Source: Lepas anatifera | Lineage: Eukaryota > Arthropoda > Thecostraca > Lepadidae | Length of the DNA: 64,000 bases | NCBI GenBank assembly: GCA_034440635.1 | Contig: JAOTON010002228.1 | Span: forward strand, 720,001-784,000 | Direction of reading: 5' to 3' | Part shown: one piece after another, positions 10,527 through 21,629 of the stretch | Numbering within the stretch: the first letter of the stretch is position 1 | Layout of the letters: each line of letters starts with the position of its first letter | Notes under the pieces: generated by a model | Database searches by the model: none | What the model saw: the letters and a program-made list of their open reading frames with translations, nothing else | Told to the model about the DNA's origin: nothing | Translations under genes and position numbers: made by a program

Positions 10527-12154
10527 TTAACGTTTGTGCTTTGGGGATCTACGCTTACGAAGGTTATAGGAGCACCTGCTGCTGCTGCTATCGCTGGCAG
10601 GAGAAACGGGGGTAGATTGCCTAGAAAAGCTAATTTTCCTTGCTACGGGGGAACTGCCGGGGCTGGAGGTGCCGGGGCTGGGGGTTTCCAGGAGGGGAGC
10701 ACTAGAAGTGTTTACAACAGTTTTTGCAGAGCCCGTCTCTGATGCACTGCTGGCGTCAGAGGCGGTCTCTGTCCCGGTCAGCTCGTGGTCAGACTGACTT
10801 TTGTCGTCTGACGTTTCAAGTTCACTTGAGAACTGAAACTGCATAAAATGACCTATGAGGTCGGTTTGGGATCCGCAAGTGTGGGTGGTCGGTGCGATTT
10901 GGAAAGAAGCGTCGCTTCTTTCCATAGAGAGGGAGCAGCTTCAGTTTGGGTTGAAGTATTGAGTTTTTGGACTTTGGTTTGAGTGGCAGCCGTTTTACCC
11001 TGAGGGGGTGGGCTGCCACTCGTTAGAGGCCTTCTCGGTGCCTGCCTTTGGCGGCGCCTGGGAAGGGGAGCACCGGTGAATTTAGAGTGCTTGGGGGCAG
11101 GTAGCGAAGGAAAATCAGTCTTGTCAGGCACTCGAGCTGAATGGCTTTGCCACCCTGCTGCGGGTGTCCAGGTCTTCCTGGTGATTTTAGGTGCCTGAGG
11201 GGCGGGAGGATTTTCGGTCGGAAGACCTGGCGGAGAACTAGTGCGGGTCTGGAGGTCCTCCCAGCCCGCAACGGGCGTCCACCTGCGCCAAAATGTGATT
11301 GCGGCACGTGGTGGGGGGAGGGGGACGGACGGCCTGATGGGCGCCAAGAAAAGTGGCTCCATTAGAGGGCGGATGTGGCGGCTTGTGTTTTTGGGTGGCT
11401 GAGGCTGCTCCAAAGTGGGATATTCCTGGCCGGCTGTGCTGGGGGCTGCTGTGGTGGCCTTGCTACCACAGCTTTTTGGGACTGTGGGGCTTTTTTTCTT
11501 TTTGCAGCACTTGTTTGCGGGCCAGGTCAAACGGGATCTTTTTCTCCTCAGCTAGAACGTTTATCTCTTTTTCTCGGAGCCAGGTCGGGCACTTGGGATT
11601 ATCAGCCCCATGAGCGCCGCCACAGGCAGCACACATGAGGCTTTTAGATGTGCACTCTTTAGTGCGGTGCTTGGCACTGAACTTGCCGCATCGTGGGGTG
11701 GGATTTTTACAATTTGTTTCTACGTGCCCGTACCGTTGACAGATTTGGCAGCGAATAGGGAGGGGGTAGTACGGCCTAACTGGATAGACGCAGTCGCCCA
11801 GTTTAATTTGGCCGCAGTCATCCCGACACTTTGTGTCGAAGGTGACGACAAAACGGTGGTCTCTTAGACGGGGGTCTTTTTGCGTGACATTTTTGTTGGG
11901 GATCAACTTTTCGAGGGCTAGCACATTTTGACCTTTGAAGTCAAACGTGTGCTCAAAGTCCACATCGGAGAGATGGGACACTTCCGGGGCATTGATGATG
12001 CCCCGGTAGAAGTTAAGGGAGTGGTGAATCGAAAAGAGAACTGGTTTTGACCCAAAAGTTTTTGTGGCCAGCAGGGCTTGGGTTGATTCCTGGTTTGAGG
12101 TTTTGATCAGGACATCTTTTTGGTGTTTAATTATCTCAAAACTACCCTTCACTT
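10527..12154 (-). pseudogene. LINE-B ORF1, gag-like zinc-knuckle protein, truncated
   Basis: ORF1 proteins of I-group LINEs bind the element RNA. The N-terminus is missing because the element is 5'-truncated at 12154. The open stretch 12152-11463 shows an RNA-binding-like region followed by three cysteine knuckles at about residues 135-148 (CQICQRYGHVETNC), 155-167 and 174-188 (CAACGGAHGADNPKC). The second knuckle reads CGKF, with Phe where Cys is expected. Downstream is a Pro-rich, low-complexity tail (11530-10853) and a Ser/Thr-rich end (10925-10527), each in a different frame, so there are two frameshifts. Confidence 0.75.
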
Positions 12155-12158
12155 TAGT
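12155..12158. repeat. Target-site duplication (TAGT) of LINE-B, right copy
   Basis: This pairs with TAGT at 4139-4142. Beyond it the LINE-A endonuclease reading resumes. Confidence 0.75.
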
Positions 12159-12408
12159 GGTGATCGCAAGGAGACCTTTACAGCTGGCACTCTCTGGTGC
12201 ACAGCTATCAGGACACCTCCGTGTGCTATAGGGTTACGCTGCATGTCATTTCGAAAAACAGTGTAGTCCTTAATTGTGAATAGGGATTCAGGTGATAGTT
12301 TAGTCTCCTGGAGGCAGCCTGCCACAGGGTTTTTGGATCTGATCATGGCCTGTAGGTCGAAGGCGTTAGCTCGAGCCCCCGACAGTTCCATTGTAAAAAG
12401 GTGCTCAT
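12159..12408 (-). pseudogene. LINE-A ORF2, endonuclease N-terminal half
   Basis: The start codon is the ATG whose first base is 12408, giving MSTFLQWNCRG. A single-base loss follows, after which the frame reads RANAFDLQAMIRSKNP, CLQETKLSPESLF (catalytic Glu) and HGGVLIAVHQRVPAVKVSLRS. LINE-B cuts the domain at 12158, and the remainder is at 4142-2372. The start lies about 29 nt after the ORF1 stop. The 1-base shift at the start of the domain would prevent translation of a full ORF2. Confidence 0.8.
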
Positions 12409-12437
12409 GGGATGGATTCTAGAAGGTTGGTTATGGA

Positions 12438-14492
12438 CTAAAAATAGTCGGTCGCGCGGTGACCAACTAAGGGGGCACCGCCACCAGAACTCCTACGATC
12501 AGGAGCTAGGGTTAGTGTTGGGCTTGGTCCCAACGATCGGGATCTGCTACCTTTTGGATCGCTCTGCAGCCTCTGCCTCCTCCGAGGGCTCTCTACCCCA
12601 CTCGGAGAGGGAGTATCGGAGAGACCACGCTTCTCGGGTCTGGCTCCCACTGGAATTTCCACTGGAGCTTCCGTCTTATTTAACTGTGGACGGGGACGGG
12701 CAGTTGGGGCCGGACCCTGTGGGGAACGAGGTGACTGCCGAGGAGGAGGAGGGAGAGGGGGCGGCCCCATGCTGGTTGAAGGTGCTTCGACGCGTGCCAA
12801 GCCTTTCCCCGATAGAGGTACCTGCCTGGAAGGTGGAGGCTGAGGGGGTGGCCCACTGTCTGTTATTGGTGCCTGTATTCGCTTGCGTTGAGCCCCTGAT
12901 GGCACATTTTCCCAGGATTTCGGCGATTCTGGGGGATCCTTAAGTGTGGTTGGGCCACTCATTTTAGGAGGAGTCCCACGAGAGCGCATCGGTTTACCTC
13001 TCTTACCCACCTCTATCCAGGGCTGTACCCACTCAGGAGCAGCCCGTTCCGCATCACTGGGAGTCTCAGGGTCAGCGGGGACTATTGAGACTACGCCCGC
13101 TGCCACCGACTGGTTGTCCGAGACGCATACTTGACTCGGCGAACGTGGGCCATGCGACGGCTCCGATAATGTGAGCGGCCGGGGCACTCGTGTCTCAGTC
13201 TCCTCGCCTAAGCGTGGAGCATATCCTGAGGGGTTATTCCCAACCGGGCTAGCGTCAACCATTACGGTGGTTGGCGAGGTGGATGATGCTGCTGGAAGTG
13301 ACGATGTACAGTCTGAACCTGGACGTGGTTCAGTCCGCTTGGTTGGATCACACGGTTCATCATTAACTGCTGGATGTATGTTCTCAGCGGCTGGGAGCAG
13401 CTGCAGCAGCATTCGCAGCAGGTCACCAACCGTCATATCTAGCAAGTCTCTTACTTTGGTTCCTAGGGTGATTCGGTTAGAACCCGCGGTTACAGGAGCC
13501 ACGCTCTCTCCAAGTCCCGGAAGATGAACAGCGCCGATGGAAGCCACTGGTGTTTGCGCTTTTGGCTGAGTTGGATCAGCCTTATCCCTGTATGAAACTG
13601 ACGGATGGATCTCATCATATAGCCTCTTGGCCTCAGGAAAGGGTACACCCCGCTTCACTTTGATGGATGTTATTTCTTTTTCTTTCAGGTAGACTTTACA
13701 TTTACGGCTCCATGCTGCATGACTTTCTTTGCAGTCTGCGCATTTATCAGCTGTCTGGCACTCTCCACTGTGCTCTCGTTCCGCACACCGTCCACATCGC
13801 GCAGCAGCTCGACAGGATTTCGCTCCATGCCCAAACCGATGACATCGGAAGCATCTGAGAGGATCAGGAACAAAGATTCTAACGGGGACGGACAGATATC
13901 CGACAAAGATGCGATCCGGGATGGCCACACGATCAAATGTCAGTACTAGCGTGTCGGTAGTTCCCATTCTACGCACTTGACTCACGCCCTCATTCGCCAA
14001 CCCGTCAGCAATCTCCTCCTCGCTAACACCACGCAGCTGGCGACAAGAAATTATGCCCTGGGATCGAGGCCAGGTTATGTGGGGCTGTGACTCAACTGCC
14101 ACTCTTCTCTGCACCTTCTTATCTCCTTCTCTGCCCCAGAAGGTGAGGTGAGTGCATGACAACGCCAAACGAGCCACGTCCTCTGTCTCAAATCCAACGA
14201 TGAGAGAACCATCCCTCCGCTGCTCGCAACATTTCACTGGGCCCCAGCTCTCGACCGCATTTTTACGCTGGAACGGTGTCAGCTCTGACAGTGATATGTC
14301 TTTGCCACGGAAGATGACACTACAACTCGTTTCGTTTGTTTCGTAGACTACTGGTGCTGTTCCTGTAGAGATGATAGGGTGTGAATCTGTTTGTGTTTTT
14401 GGATTATCCATGGTCAAGCTATTTGTCTCCGCCATCCTACTATCCCCTGAAGTGATGGGATTCGATGGCTGTAGGAGGGTCAACGATACCAT
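12438..14492 (-). CDS. LINE-A ORF1, gag-like zinc-knuckle protein
   Basis: This 684-residue open frame is the only long undamaged element protein in the window. It has a leader of about 55 residues and an RNA-binding-like region (about 57-210). Three CCHC-type knuckles follow: residues 214-227 (CFRCHRFGHGAKSC), 233-245 (CGRCAEREHSGEC) and 251-265 (CADCKESHAAWSRKC). After a conserved LKEKEITSIKVKRG helix comes a long Pro/Ser-rich disordered tail. This layout is that of ORF1 proteins of I-group LINEs, which coat the element RNA. Translation could start at Met1 or Met20. ORF2 begins 29 nt downstream. Intactness of ORF1 beside a broken ORF2 suggests a fairly recent insertion or chance. Confidence 0.8.
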   Translation of the reverse strand: MVSLTLLQPSNPITSGDSRMAETNSLTMDNPKTQTDSHPIISTGTAPVVYETNETSCSVIFRGKDISLSELTPFQRKNAVESWGPVKCCEQRRDGSLIVGFETEDVARLALSCTHLTFWGREGDKKVQRRVAVESQPHITWPRSQGIISCRQLRGVSEEEIADGLANEGVSQVRRMGTTDTLVLTFDRVAIPDRIFVGYLSVPVRIFVPDPLRCFRCHRFGHGAKSCRAAARCGRCAEREHSGECQTADKCADCKESHAAWSRKCKVYLKEKEITSIKVKRGVPFPEAKRLYDEIHPSVSYRDKADPTQPKAQTPVASIGAVHLPGLGESVAPVTAGSNRITLGTKVRDLLDMTVGDLLRMLLQLLPAAENIHPAVNDEPCDPTKRTEPRPGSDCTSSLPAASSTSPTTVMVDASPVGNNPSGYAPRLGEETETRVPRPLTLSEPSHGPRSPSQVCVSDNQSVAAGVVSIVPADPETPSDAERAAPEWVQPWIEVGKRGKPMRSRGTPPKMSGPTTLKDPPESPKSWENVPSGAQRKRIQAPITDSGPPPQPPPSRQVPLSGKGLARVEAPSTSMGPPPLPPPPRQSPRSPQGPAPTARPRPQLNKTEAPVEIPVGARPEKRGLSDTPSPSGVESPRRRQRLQSDPKGSRSRSLGPSPTLTLAPDRRSSGGGAPLVGHRATDYF

Positions 14493-15665
14493 CTCGGACC
14501 CGGCAGAGCCAGCTCACATCCGGTTCCGATCAGGCACCGCCTCCCACCTTCCTCCCTCAGCCCAGGGGGCCGACAGGGTCCCGCCCAAGGGCTGAAACGC
14601 CACGCCACCATCGCAAAAGAGACTACGAACATTCACCACCAGGGCAAAAGACCGACCGCAACATCAACAAACGGCCAGACTGCCGAGGCCCCGGCCAACC
14701 ATATAGGAAAAAACGCAACTCCAGCGCGACGGGGGGCGGCAAAACATCCCAGGAAACGGTCCAACGGCCACAGCTGAACAGGGGACGCCGGGCGTTGCTG
14801 ACGTGGCTAGACCGCCCGCGGAGGCCTCGGGCGGTCTACCCCCGGTTCGATCGTGATATTAAGGCCAAAGGAGGAGTGTTAGCCCCTGCTGCAATAAGCT
14901 CCGAGCAACAGGAGCCTCAGCCCCCCAGGATCCCATCTACCCGTCGTCGGGGCACAAGCCGGAGCTCGGAAAGAAGGAGTCCAGCCTATGTGGGCGCTCT
15001 ACATCCGTAAAACGGCACCAGCAACTCAGGAGGGTGGCTGCTGTTGCAAACTCTGACCCAGAAATAAATATCAACAAAGCTGAGGAAAGAAACTAAACAA
15101 AATATAACCAAACAAGAAAACACAATCGACCAGAAACACATGGATGGGAGGGTGCAGGAAAGTCTAGACCTTACCCAGCCAGGGAGTGACCAGGGTAAAC
15201 AGGGATTAGGGGAGATAAGGAAAGGAAAGGGATCAGCCTGCATAGTCAAGCCCAGAAATGCGCCACACGCAGCCGAGGTGTGCACACTCAAGACAAGCGA
15301 GAGCCCACACACCCCAGCCACACGCGGATACATGCCGGGCCAGACGTAGCAGACAGAGGGTAGGAGTGGAATTTAGGAGTGGACAGAAAGGATGAGATAC
15401 GGGTGGAAAGGTATGGAGAGACAAGGAAATAAGGAAAGAAGAGGAAAAGGAACAAGGAGTTGGAGGGATTTGAAGTTAGGAGGGCTGAAAAAGGATGAGG
15501 ATCGCAGTCTCGATTTGGCTCATCACCCGGAGGCGGGGGGCAAAACCCATCCTGCCAACTGGGGTCGCGGGTGTCGTCACATCCCGTACCCAATTATCCA
15601 TGTGCCGGACCAGTCAGCAGGTGCCAACAAGTCCGGCAGATGAAAATCGGTCCCCCTGCGGGGGT
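14493..15665 (-). other. 5' UTR of LINE-A
   Basis: About 1.17 kb from the element's 5' end (CACCCCCGCAGGGGGACC on its own strand) to ORF1. No domain is visible; a plus-strand frame at 14465-15010 has no recognisable features. LINEs of this group normally carry their promoter here, but I can point to no specific promoter element. It contains a strong inverted repeat at 14808-14838. Confidence 0.6.
14808..14838. repeat. 11-bp perfect inverted repeat in the LINE-A 5' UTR
   Basis: TAGACCGCCCG (14808-14818) and CGGGCGGTCTA (14828-14838) are exact complements separated by nine bases. In element RNA this would form a very stable GC-rich stem-loop about 320 nt upstream of ORF1. Confidence 0.75.
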
Positions 15666-15677
15666 GTCAGAGTAATG
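15666..15677. repeat. Right target-site duplication of LINE-A
   Basis: An exact second copy of GTCAGAGTAATG (35-46). From here the array sequence continues. Confidence 0.85.
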
Positions 15678-17651
15678 TGCAAATGTGCTAGACAGTTGCA
15701 AAATTTCACTTCAAAGCACGGAAAATCCGTCTTAACACTGTAAATATCCGTTAGAAAATAAAACTCGCATGTGATCAGGGAGCCCTCCATTTGAGAGATG
15801 CTCAAGGATTTTAAATAGATTTTGAATTAAAAATAGGATTTTAAATAAAACAAATTTGTTCTTGAAAATGCAAATTTTCGAAATACGATGTTTTTGGCCG
15901 ATGCCTCAGGGAGGGAAGCGACCCGCGGCGAAGCAGCAGGGGTGTCCGCGAGTTTCACTCGCGGACCGGTGTCTGAGGAGGCTCGGCACAGCCGCAGCCG
16001 ACGAAGGCGTAGCGTTGCACCGCAGGATAGGGAGGCACCTAAGCGCAGGTTAGGTGCACCGCAGGTCGGTTTGCTGCATAGGGACTAGGTTAGGTAAGGT
16101 TCAGATATGTCATGACAATTTCAAACATCGCGGCCAAGCCGCAGGGGCGTCTGCGAGTGAAACTCGCGGACTGGAGCCTGAGGAGGCGCGGCACAGCCGC
16201 AGCCGACGAAGGCGTAGCGTTGCAGCGCAGGTTAGGGAGACACCTAACCGCAGGTTAGGTGCACTGCAGGTCGGTTTGCTGCATAGAGACAAGGTTAGGT
16301 AGGGTTTAGTTATGTCACGACGGCTTTGCATAGGGCAAAGACATTAAGGGACTTTGGAGCGACGGAAAAGCCATCTTTTAAGGGGTTGGGAATAACGACG
16401 CACAAACTTCTGAAGTTTTATGCTGGATGGGCAAAGATCAACATGGGGTAGGAAAACCCTCCAAATCAAGATAGGGTTAGTGTTTGGGGATCACGACAGA
16501 TAAATATGGTTCGGCTCGGTTTCCTCACAACGGCTTTTTGCAACATACATAGCGGGCTCAGCGAACCGAGCCAAGGCGCTAATCTATATTTCTATTTGAG
16601 TAAAATGCGTCTGTGCGTCTGTCTGTCTCTCTGTCCGTCGTCTTCTGTTTTTTAGTTGATTGGGATTAGCTGCAGGTCAAACAAAACCCGATATTGAGAC
16701 GAAACTTTTTGTAATGTGTCGAGAAATGTCGTGGGGAGTGCCTTTATAGGGGTGTCCAGTTCTGGTTGCAGATAAATTGCACGTGGCACGTGCTTAAAGT
16801 TGATATTTTTCCCCATTGACTTAACATGGGAAACGGCGACGAAAAATACAAACTCGGCAAAACGGGCATCATTTTCTAAGCCGGTCCACAACCTCCCACT
16901 TTGGTGTATGTGGGAAAAAGTGTACCCTAAATGTGGCACCGGGCTTTGCCTACAAGGTGAATGCCGATTTCAGTTTGCACGTGCTGCGTGATCAGCAGGG
17001 TGTGCGTTCTCCGGAATGGGGATAGTCGTCTAAAATAAGGTATTTTCGATATTGCTCCCAAAGAAGGAACCGTACATACTCAAAACCAGCAAAGATTGAT
17101 ACAGCACAAATATGTGCACGTTTTGGTCTGCTTTTGGTAAGAAAAACTCCGTTGAGAAGAAAATTAATCACAAAACTCACAAAAAATCAACAAAAAACCG
17201 AAATCAAAATGGGGTCTGTGTCCCAGAAACTCTTGATGCGCGATATTGGGTATCTGCCAGTCAAAGTTGTGTCTATGTACCGTCTATCCGATGCAGGAAA
17301 GACCCAGGCCGTAGGTTGCACGTGCTGGTCACGAGGAGGTGTCAAACAGGTCACTGTCGATTTTTGGGTTTTGCGGTTTTTTTACTCTAACTTTGGAACG
17401 GTTAGAGATAAAGAGAGGGAATAAGACGCACAGTGTGGTCTGAATAAAGATGCATCTTTTTGGTATGAACACCTAGTCACTAAACACAATATCTTAGAAA
17501 ATTACTCCAAAAAATTAAAGTGCTTTAAAATTACAATTCAAAACGGCCACATAATTTGTTCAAATTTTCTGTTTTAATGGCTTTTAAATTCCAAAACATA
17601 TACCATCGTAAACGATGAAAAAATACCTTCAATGATCTGGTTTTATTTTCT
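15668..17651 (+). repeat. Array unit 1
   Basis: First complete unit right of LINE-A, about 1.98 kb. It has two GC-rich subrepeats (about 15900-16320). The microsatellite near 16613 is mixed (CTGTCTCTCTGTCC). The next unit starts abruptly at CTAGGAGTAATG because about 15 bases of the usual unit end are missing. Confidence 0.85.
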
Positions 17652-19788
17652 AGGAGTAATGTACAATAGTGCTAGACAGTTGCAAAATTTCACTTCGAAG
17701 CACGGAAAATCCGTCTTAACACTAAATATCCGTTAGAAAATAAAACTCGCATGTGATCAGGGGGCCCTTCGCTTGAGAGATGCTCAAGGATTTTAAACAG
17801 GCACAAATTTATTCTTGAAAATGTAAGTTTTCGAAATACGATGTTTTTGGCCGATGCCTAGGGCAAGGAAGCGAACCGCAGCGAAGCTGCGGGGGTGTCC
17901 ACGAGTGAAACTCGCGGACCGGAGCCTGAGGAGGCGCAGTGCAGCCGCAGCCGACGAAGGCCTAGCGTTGCATCGCAGGTTAGGCAGGCACTTAACCGCA
18001 GATTAGGTGCGCCACAGGCCGGCTAGCCGCACAAGGACAAGGTTAGGTAAGGTTTGGTTATGCCATGACAGCTTCGAACAGCGCGGAAAAGCCGCGTGGG
18101 TGTCCACGAATGAAACTCGCGGACCGGAGCCTGAGAAGGCGCGGCGCAGCCGCAGCTGACGAACACGTAGCGTTGCACCGCAGGTTGGGTGCGCCACAGG
18201 CCGGATTACTGCATAGGGACAAGGTTAGACAAGGTTTGGCTATGTCATAACAGCCTCGAAACGCTTAGCGAAGCCGCACGGGTGGCCGCGAGTGTAACTC
18301 GCGGACCGAAGCCTGAGGAGGCGCGGCACAGCCGCAGCCGACGAAGGCGTAGCTTTGCACCGCAGATTAGGGAGGCACCTAACAGCAGGTTAGCTGCGCC
18401 GCAGGCCGTTTTACTGCAGAGAGACAAGGTTATGTAAATTTCGGTTATGTCATGACAGCTTTGCACAGGGAAAGGTCATTGAGGAACCTTGGAGCGACGG
18501 GAAAGCCAACTTTTAAGGGGTTGGGGATAACGACGCACAAACTGTTGAAGTTTTATGCTGAATGGGCAAATATAAATATGAGGTAGGGGAAACCCTCCAA
18601 ATCAAGATAGGGTTTGTGTTTGGGGATTGCGACAGATGAATATGGTTCCGCTTGGTTTCTTCACAACAGCTTTTTGCAACGGGCTTAGCAGGCTCAGCGA
18701 AGCGAGCCAAGGCGCTATTCTATATTACTATTTGAGTAAAGTGCGTCTGTGTGTCTGTCTGTCTGAGTCTTTTGTATTCGAGTTGATTGGGATTGGCTGC
18801 GGGTCAAACTATAGGCGATATTCAGACAAAACTTTTTGTAATATGTCGGAAAATGTTTTGGAAGTGCCTTTGACGGTCTCAAATTCAGGTTGCAGATAGT
18901 TTGCATGTGGCACGTGCTCAAACTCTTCTCCTTATTGACTGAACAAGGGAAACGGCGACAAAAATAGACAAACGGCAAAACGGGCACCAACTTGTGGGCC
19001 GGTCCAAAACGTCCCACTTTGGCCAATCTTGAAAAAAGTAGCCGAATCGTTGCACCGGGTTCTGGCTACACAGTGGATGCAGATTAAAGTTTCCACGTGC
19101 TAAGTGCTCAGCAGGGTGTGCGTTCTTCGGAATGGGGGTAGTCATCTAAAACCACGGTTTTTTCAACATTTCTCCGAATGTAAGTGCCGTACGGACTCGA
19201 AACCGGCTCAGATCGATGAAGCGCAAGGATTCGCACGTTGTGGTGCGCTTTTGATAAGAAAACCCCAGTTGAAAAGAAAAGTAACCATGAAAAACACAAA
19301 AAAATCGACAAATAAATCGAAATCAAAATAGGGCCTGTATCTCATAAACTATTGATGCGCGATGTGGGGTATCTGCCAATCAAAGTTGTGTCCATGTACC
19401 GTCTATCCGATGCATGAAAGACCCAGGCCGTAGGTTGCACGTGCTGGTCACGAGGAGGTGTCAAACAGGTCACTGTCGATTTTTGGGTTTTGCGGTTTTT
19501 CGGCTGTACCTTGGGACCGGTTAGTGATTAGGAGACGAAATAAACGCACGGTGTGCTCCGAGCAAAGGCGCATCCTTTTTGTTTTTACACCTAGCCACTA
19601 AACACAATATCTTGGAAAAATACTCCAAAAGATTAAAGTGCTCTAAAATTACAATTCAAACGGTCACACAATTCGTTAAAATTTTCTATGCTATAATGTC
19701 TTTTAAATTCGGAAACATATATATTCGTAATTGATGGAAAAATACCTTCAATAATCTGGTTTTGATTTCTATGTAACCCTAATAGTTT
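17652..19788 (+). repeat. Array unit 2
   Basis: About 2.14 kb with three subrepeats (about 17880-18460), the last two without part of the CACCTAACC stem-loop. The CTGT tract near 18745 is short. All later landmarks are present. Confidence 0.85.
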
Positions 19789-20720
19789 CAGAGTAATGCG
19801 CAAAAGTGTTAAGGAGTTGCAAAATTTTCCTTTGAAACACAGAAAACCGTCTTGACTTTGTAAATATCCGTCTGAGAATAAACGTCGCATGTGCTCAGGG
19901 AGTCCTCCGCTTTAAAGATATGCAAGTATTTCAAATAGCCACAATTTTGTTATTAAAAATGCAAGTTTGGCCAATCCCGGAAAAAGTGTAGCCAAAACGT
20001 GGCACCGGGTTCTGGCTACACAATGGATGCATATTAAAGTTTGCACGTGCTGCGTGCTCAGCAGGGTGTGCGTTTTCCAGAATGGGGAAAGTCGTCTAAA
20101 ATCACAGCTTTTTGGACATTGCTCCGAAAGTAAGAGAGGTACAGACTCGAAACTGGCACAGATCGATGCATGAAAACGATTGGCACGTTTTGGTACCCTT
20201 TTAGAATGAAACTCTCCGTTGGGAAAATAATTAACCACGAAAAAACACGAAAAAATCGCAAAAACTCAGACTCAAAATGGGATCTGTAACTCGGAAACTA
20301 TTATTACGCGATGTGGGGTATATGCAAGTCAAAGTTGCGACCATGTACTGTCTACACGATGCAGGAAAGACCCAGGTTGTAGGTTGCACGTGCTGGTCAC
20401 AAGGTTTTGTCAAAAAGGTCACTGTCCATTTTTGAGTTTTGCAGTTTTTTACTGTAACTTGGAAACGGTTAGTGATAAAGAGACGAAGTAAGACGCACGG
20501 CGCATCTTTTTTGTTTTATACCTAGACACTTAACACAATATCTTAGAAAATTACTCAAAAAGATTAAAGTGCTCCAAAATTACAATCCAAAACGGTCACA
20601 TAATTTGTTCAAATTTTCTATGTTTTAATGCCTTTTAAATTCCAAAACATATATATTCGTAAACGTCGGAAATATACCATAAGTTTTCTGGTTTTATTGT
20701 CTATGTAACCCTAATAGTTT
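19789..20720 (+). repeat. Array unit 3, internally deleted (~0.93 kb)
   Basis: The unit begins normally (to AAATGCAAGTTT near 19968), then jumps to GGCCAATCCCGGAAAAAGTG. It lacks the GC-rich core, the CTGT tract and the doubled CACGTG. In intact units both sides of the join contain TTTGGCC or TTGGCCAAT, so the deletion probably arose at this short homology. Confidence 0.8.
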
Positions 20721-20902
20721 TTGAGTAATGTGCAAAAGTGTTAAACAGTTCCAAAACTTCTCTTGCATGCACGGAAAATCCGTGTTAACATTGGAAACAT
20801 CTGTCAGAAAATAAAACTCGCATGTGCTCAGCGTGTCCTCCGCTTCGGAGATGCTTAAGGATTTAAAAAGCCACAATTTTGTTTGTAATAATGGGGTATT
20901 TT

Positions 20903-20929
20903 GGGGTATTTTCGGTGACGAAATACCCC
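20903..20929. repeat. Small hairpin unique to unit 4
   Basis: GGGGTATTT and AAATACCCC form a 9-bp stem with a nine-base loop. It lies beside a direct repeat of GGGGTATTTT and replaces the usual sequence around ACGATGTTTTTGGCCGATG. No other unit has it. Confidence 0.6.
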
Positions 20930-21434
20930 AGCATTGATGTGCATGCTGCCTAGGGGAGCGAGACGATCCGCAGCAAAGACGCGGGGGTGTCCGTGAGTTA
21001 AACTAGCGGACCGGAACCTGAGGAGGCGCGGCGCAGCCGCAGCCGACGAAGGTGTAACGTTGCACCGCAGGTTAGGTGCGCAGCAGGCCGGCTAGCTGCA
21101 TAGGGACAAGGTTAGGAAAGGTTCGGTTATGTCATGACAGCTTGGAACAATGCAGCGAAGCCGCGGTGGTGTCCGAGAGTGAAACTCGTGGACCGGAGCC
21201 TGACAAGGCGCGGGGCAGCCGCAGCCGACAAAGGCGTAGCGTTGCACCGCAGGTTAGGGAAGCACCTAACTGCAGGTTAAGTGCGCCGCAGGCCAGATTC
21301 CTGCATAGGGACAAGGTAAGGTAAGGTAATGTAAGGTTAGGTTATGTCATGGCAGCTTCCAACAGCGAGGTGAAGCGGCGGGGGCTCCGCGAGTGAAACT
21401 CGCGGACCGGAGCCTTAGGAGGCGCGGCGCAGCT

Positions 21435-21629
21435 GCAGCCGACGAATGCGTAGCGTTGCACCGCAAGTTAGGGAGGCACCTAAACGCAGGTTAGGTGCTC
21501 TGCAGGCCGGATCGCAGCATAGGGAAAAGTTTAAGTAAGGTTTGGATACGTCACAATAACTTTAAACATCGCTGCGAAACCGCAGGTTTGTCCGCGAGTG
21601 AAACTCGCGGACTGGAGCCTGAGGAGGCG
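21435..21629 (+). repeat. 195-bp segment identical to 26472-26666
   Basis: A subrepeat segment with several private variants (GCTCTGCAGG, GGAAAAGTTTAAG, GGATACGTCACAATAAC) is repeated base for base at 26472-26666, while neighbouring subrepeats differ at many positions. Confidence 0.8.

Larger units (their letters stand above)
4143..12154 (-). mobile_element. LINE-B, 5'-truncated I-group LINE nested in LINE-A
   Basis: A second non-LTR element, in the same orientation as LINE-A. It keeps most of ORF1 (12154-10527), all of ORF2 (10518 to about 6801) and a long 3' UTR (6800-4143). The 5' end lies inside ORF1, because coding runs straight to the junction with no start codon. Without the hAT-like insertion it is about 6.3 kb. 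It is flanked by TAGT and interrupts the LINE-A endonuclease. Its protein motifs differ clearly from LINE-A, so it is a separate family of the same group. The 3' end is not poly-A but an imperfect CATAAGCAAGC repeat. At least three frameshifts and one in-frame stop disable it. Confidence 0.85.
47..15665 (-). mobile_element. LINE-A, full-length I-group LINE, interrupted by LINE-B
   Basis: A non-LTR retrotransposon on the minus strand. In its own 5'-to-3' order it has a 5' UTR (15665-14493), ORF1 with zinc knuckles (14492-12438), ORF2 with an AP-like endonuclease, reverse transcriptase and RNase H (12408-684), and a GC-rich 3' UTR (683-47). An exact 12-bp duplication of array sequence flanks it. 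Subtracting the LINE-B insertion (4143-12158) leaves about 7.6 kb, a full LINE length. The RNase H domain and two-ORF layout place it in the I group (I/R1/LOA-like), but the exact clade is not resolved. There is no poly-A tail; the 3' end is AAGCCCAAATAAC. ORF2 carries at least one stop and two frameshifts, so this copy is dead. Confidence 0.85.

Noticed and set aside
14465..15010. 181-residue plus-strand frame antisense to the LINE-A leader
   Set aside because: There is no domain and the composition is biased. It overlaps the 5' UTR and start of ORF1 of an element transcribed from the other strand.
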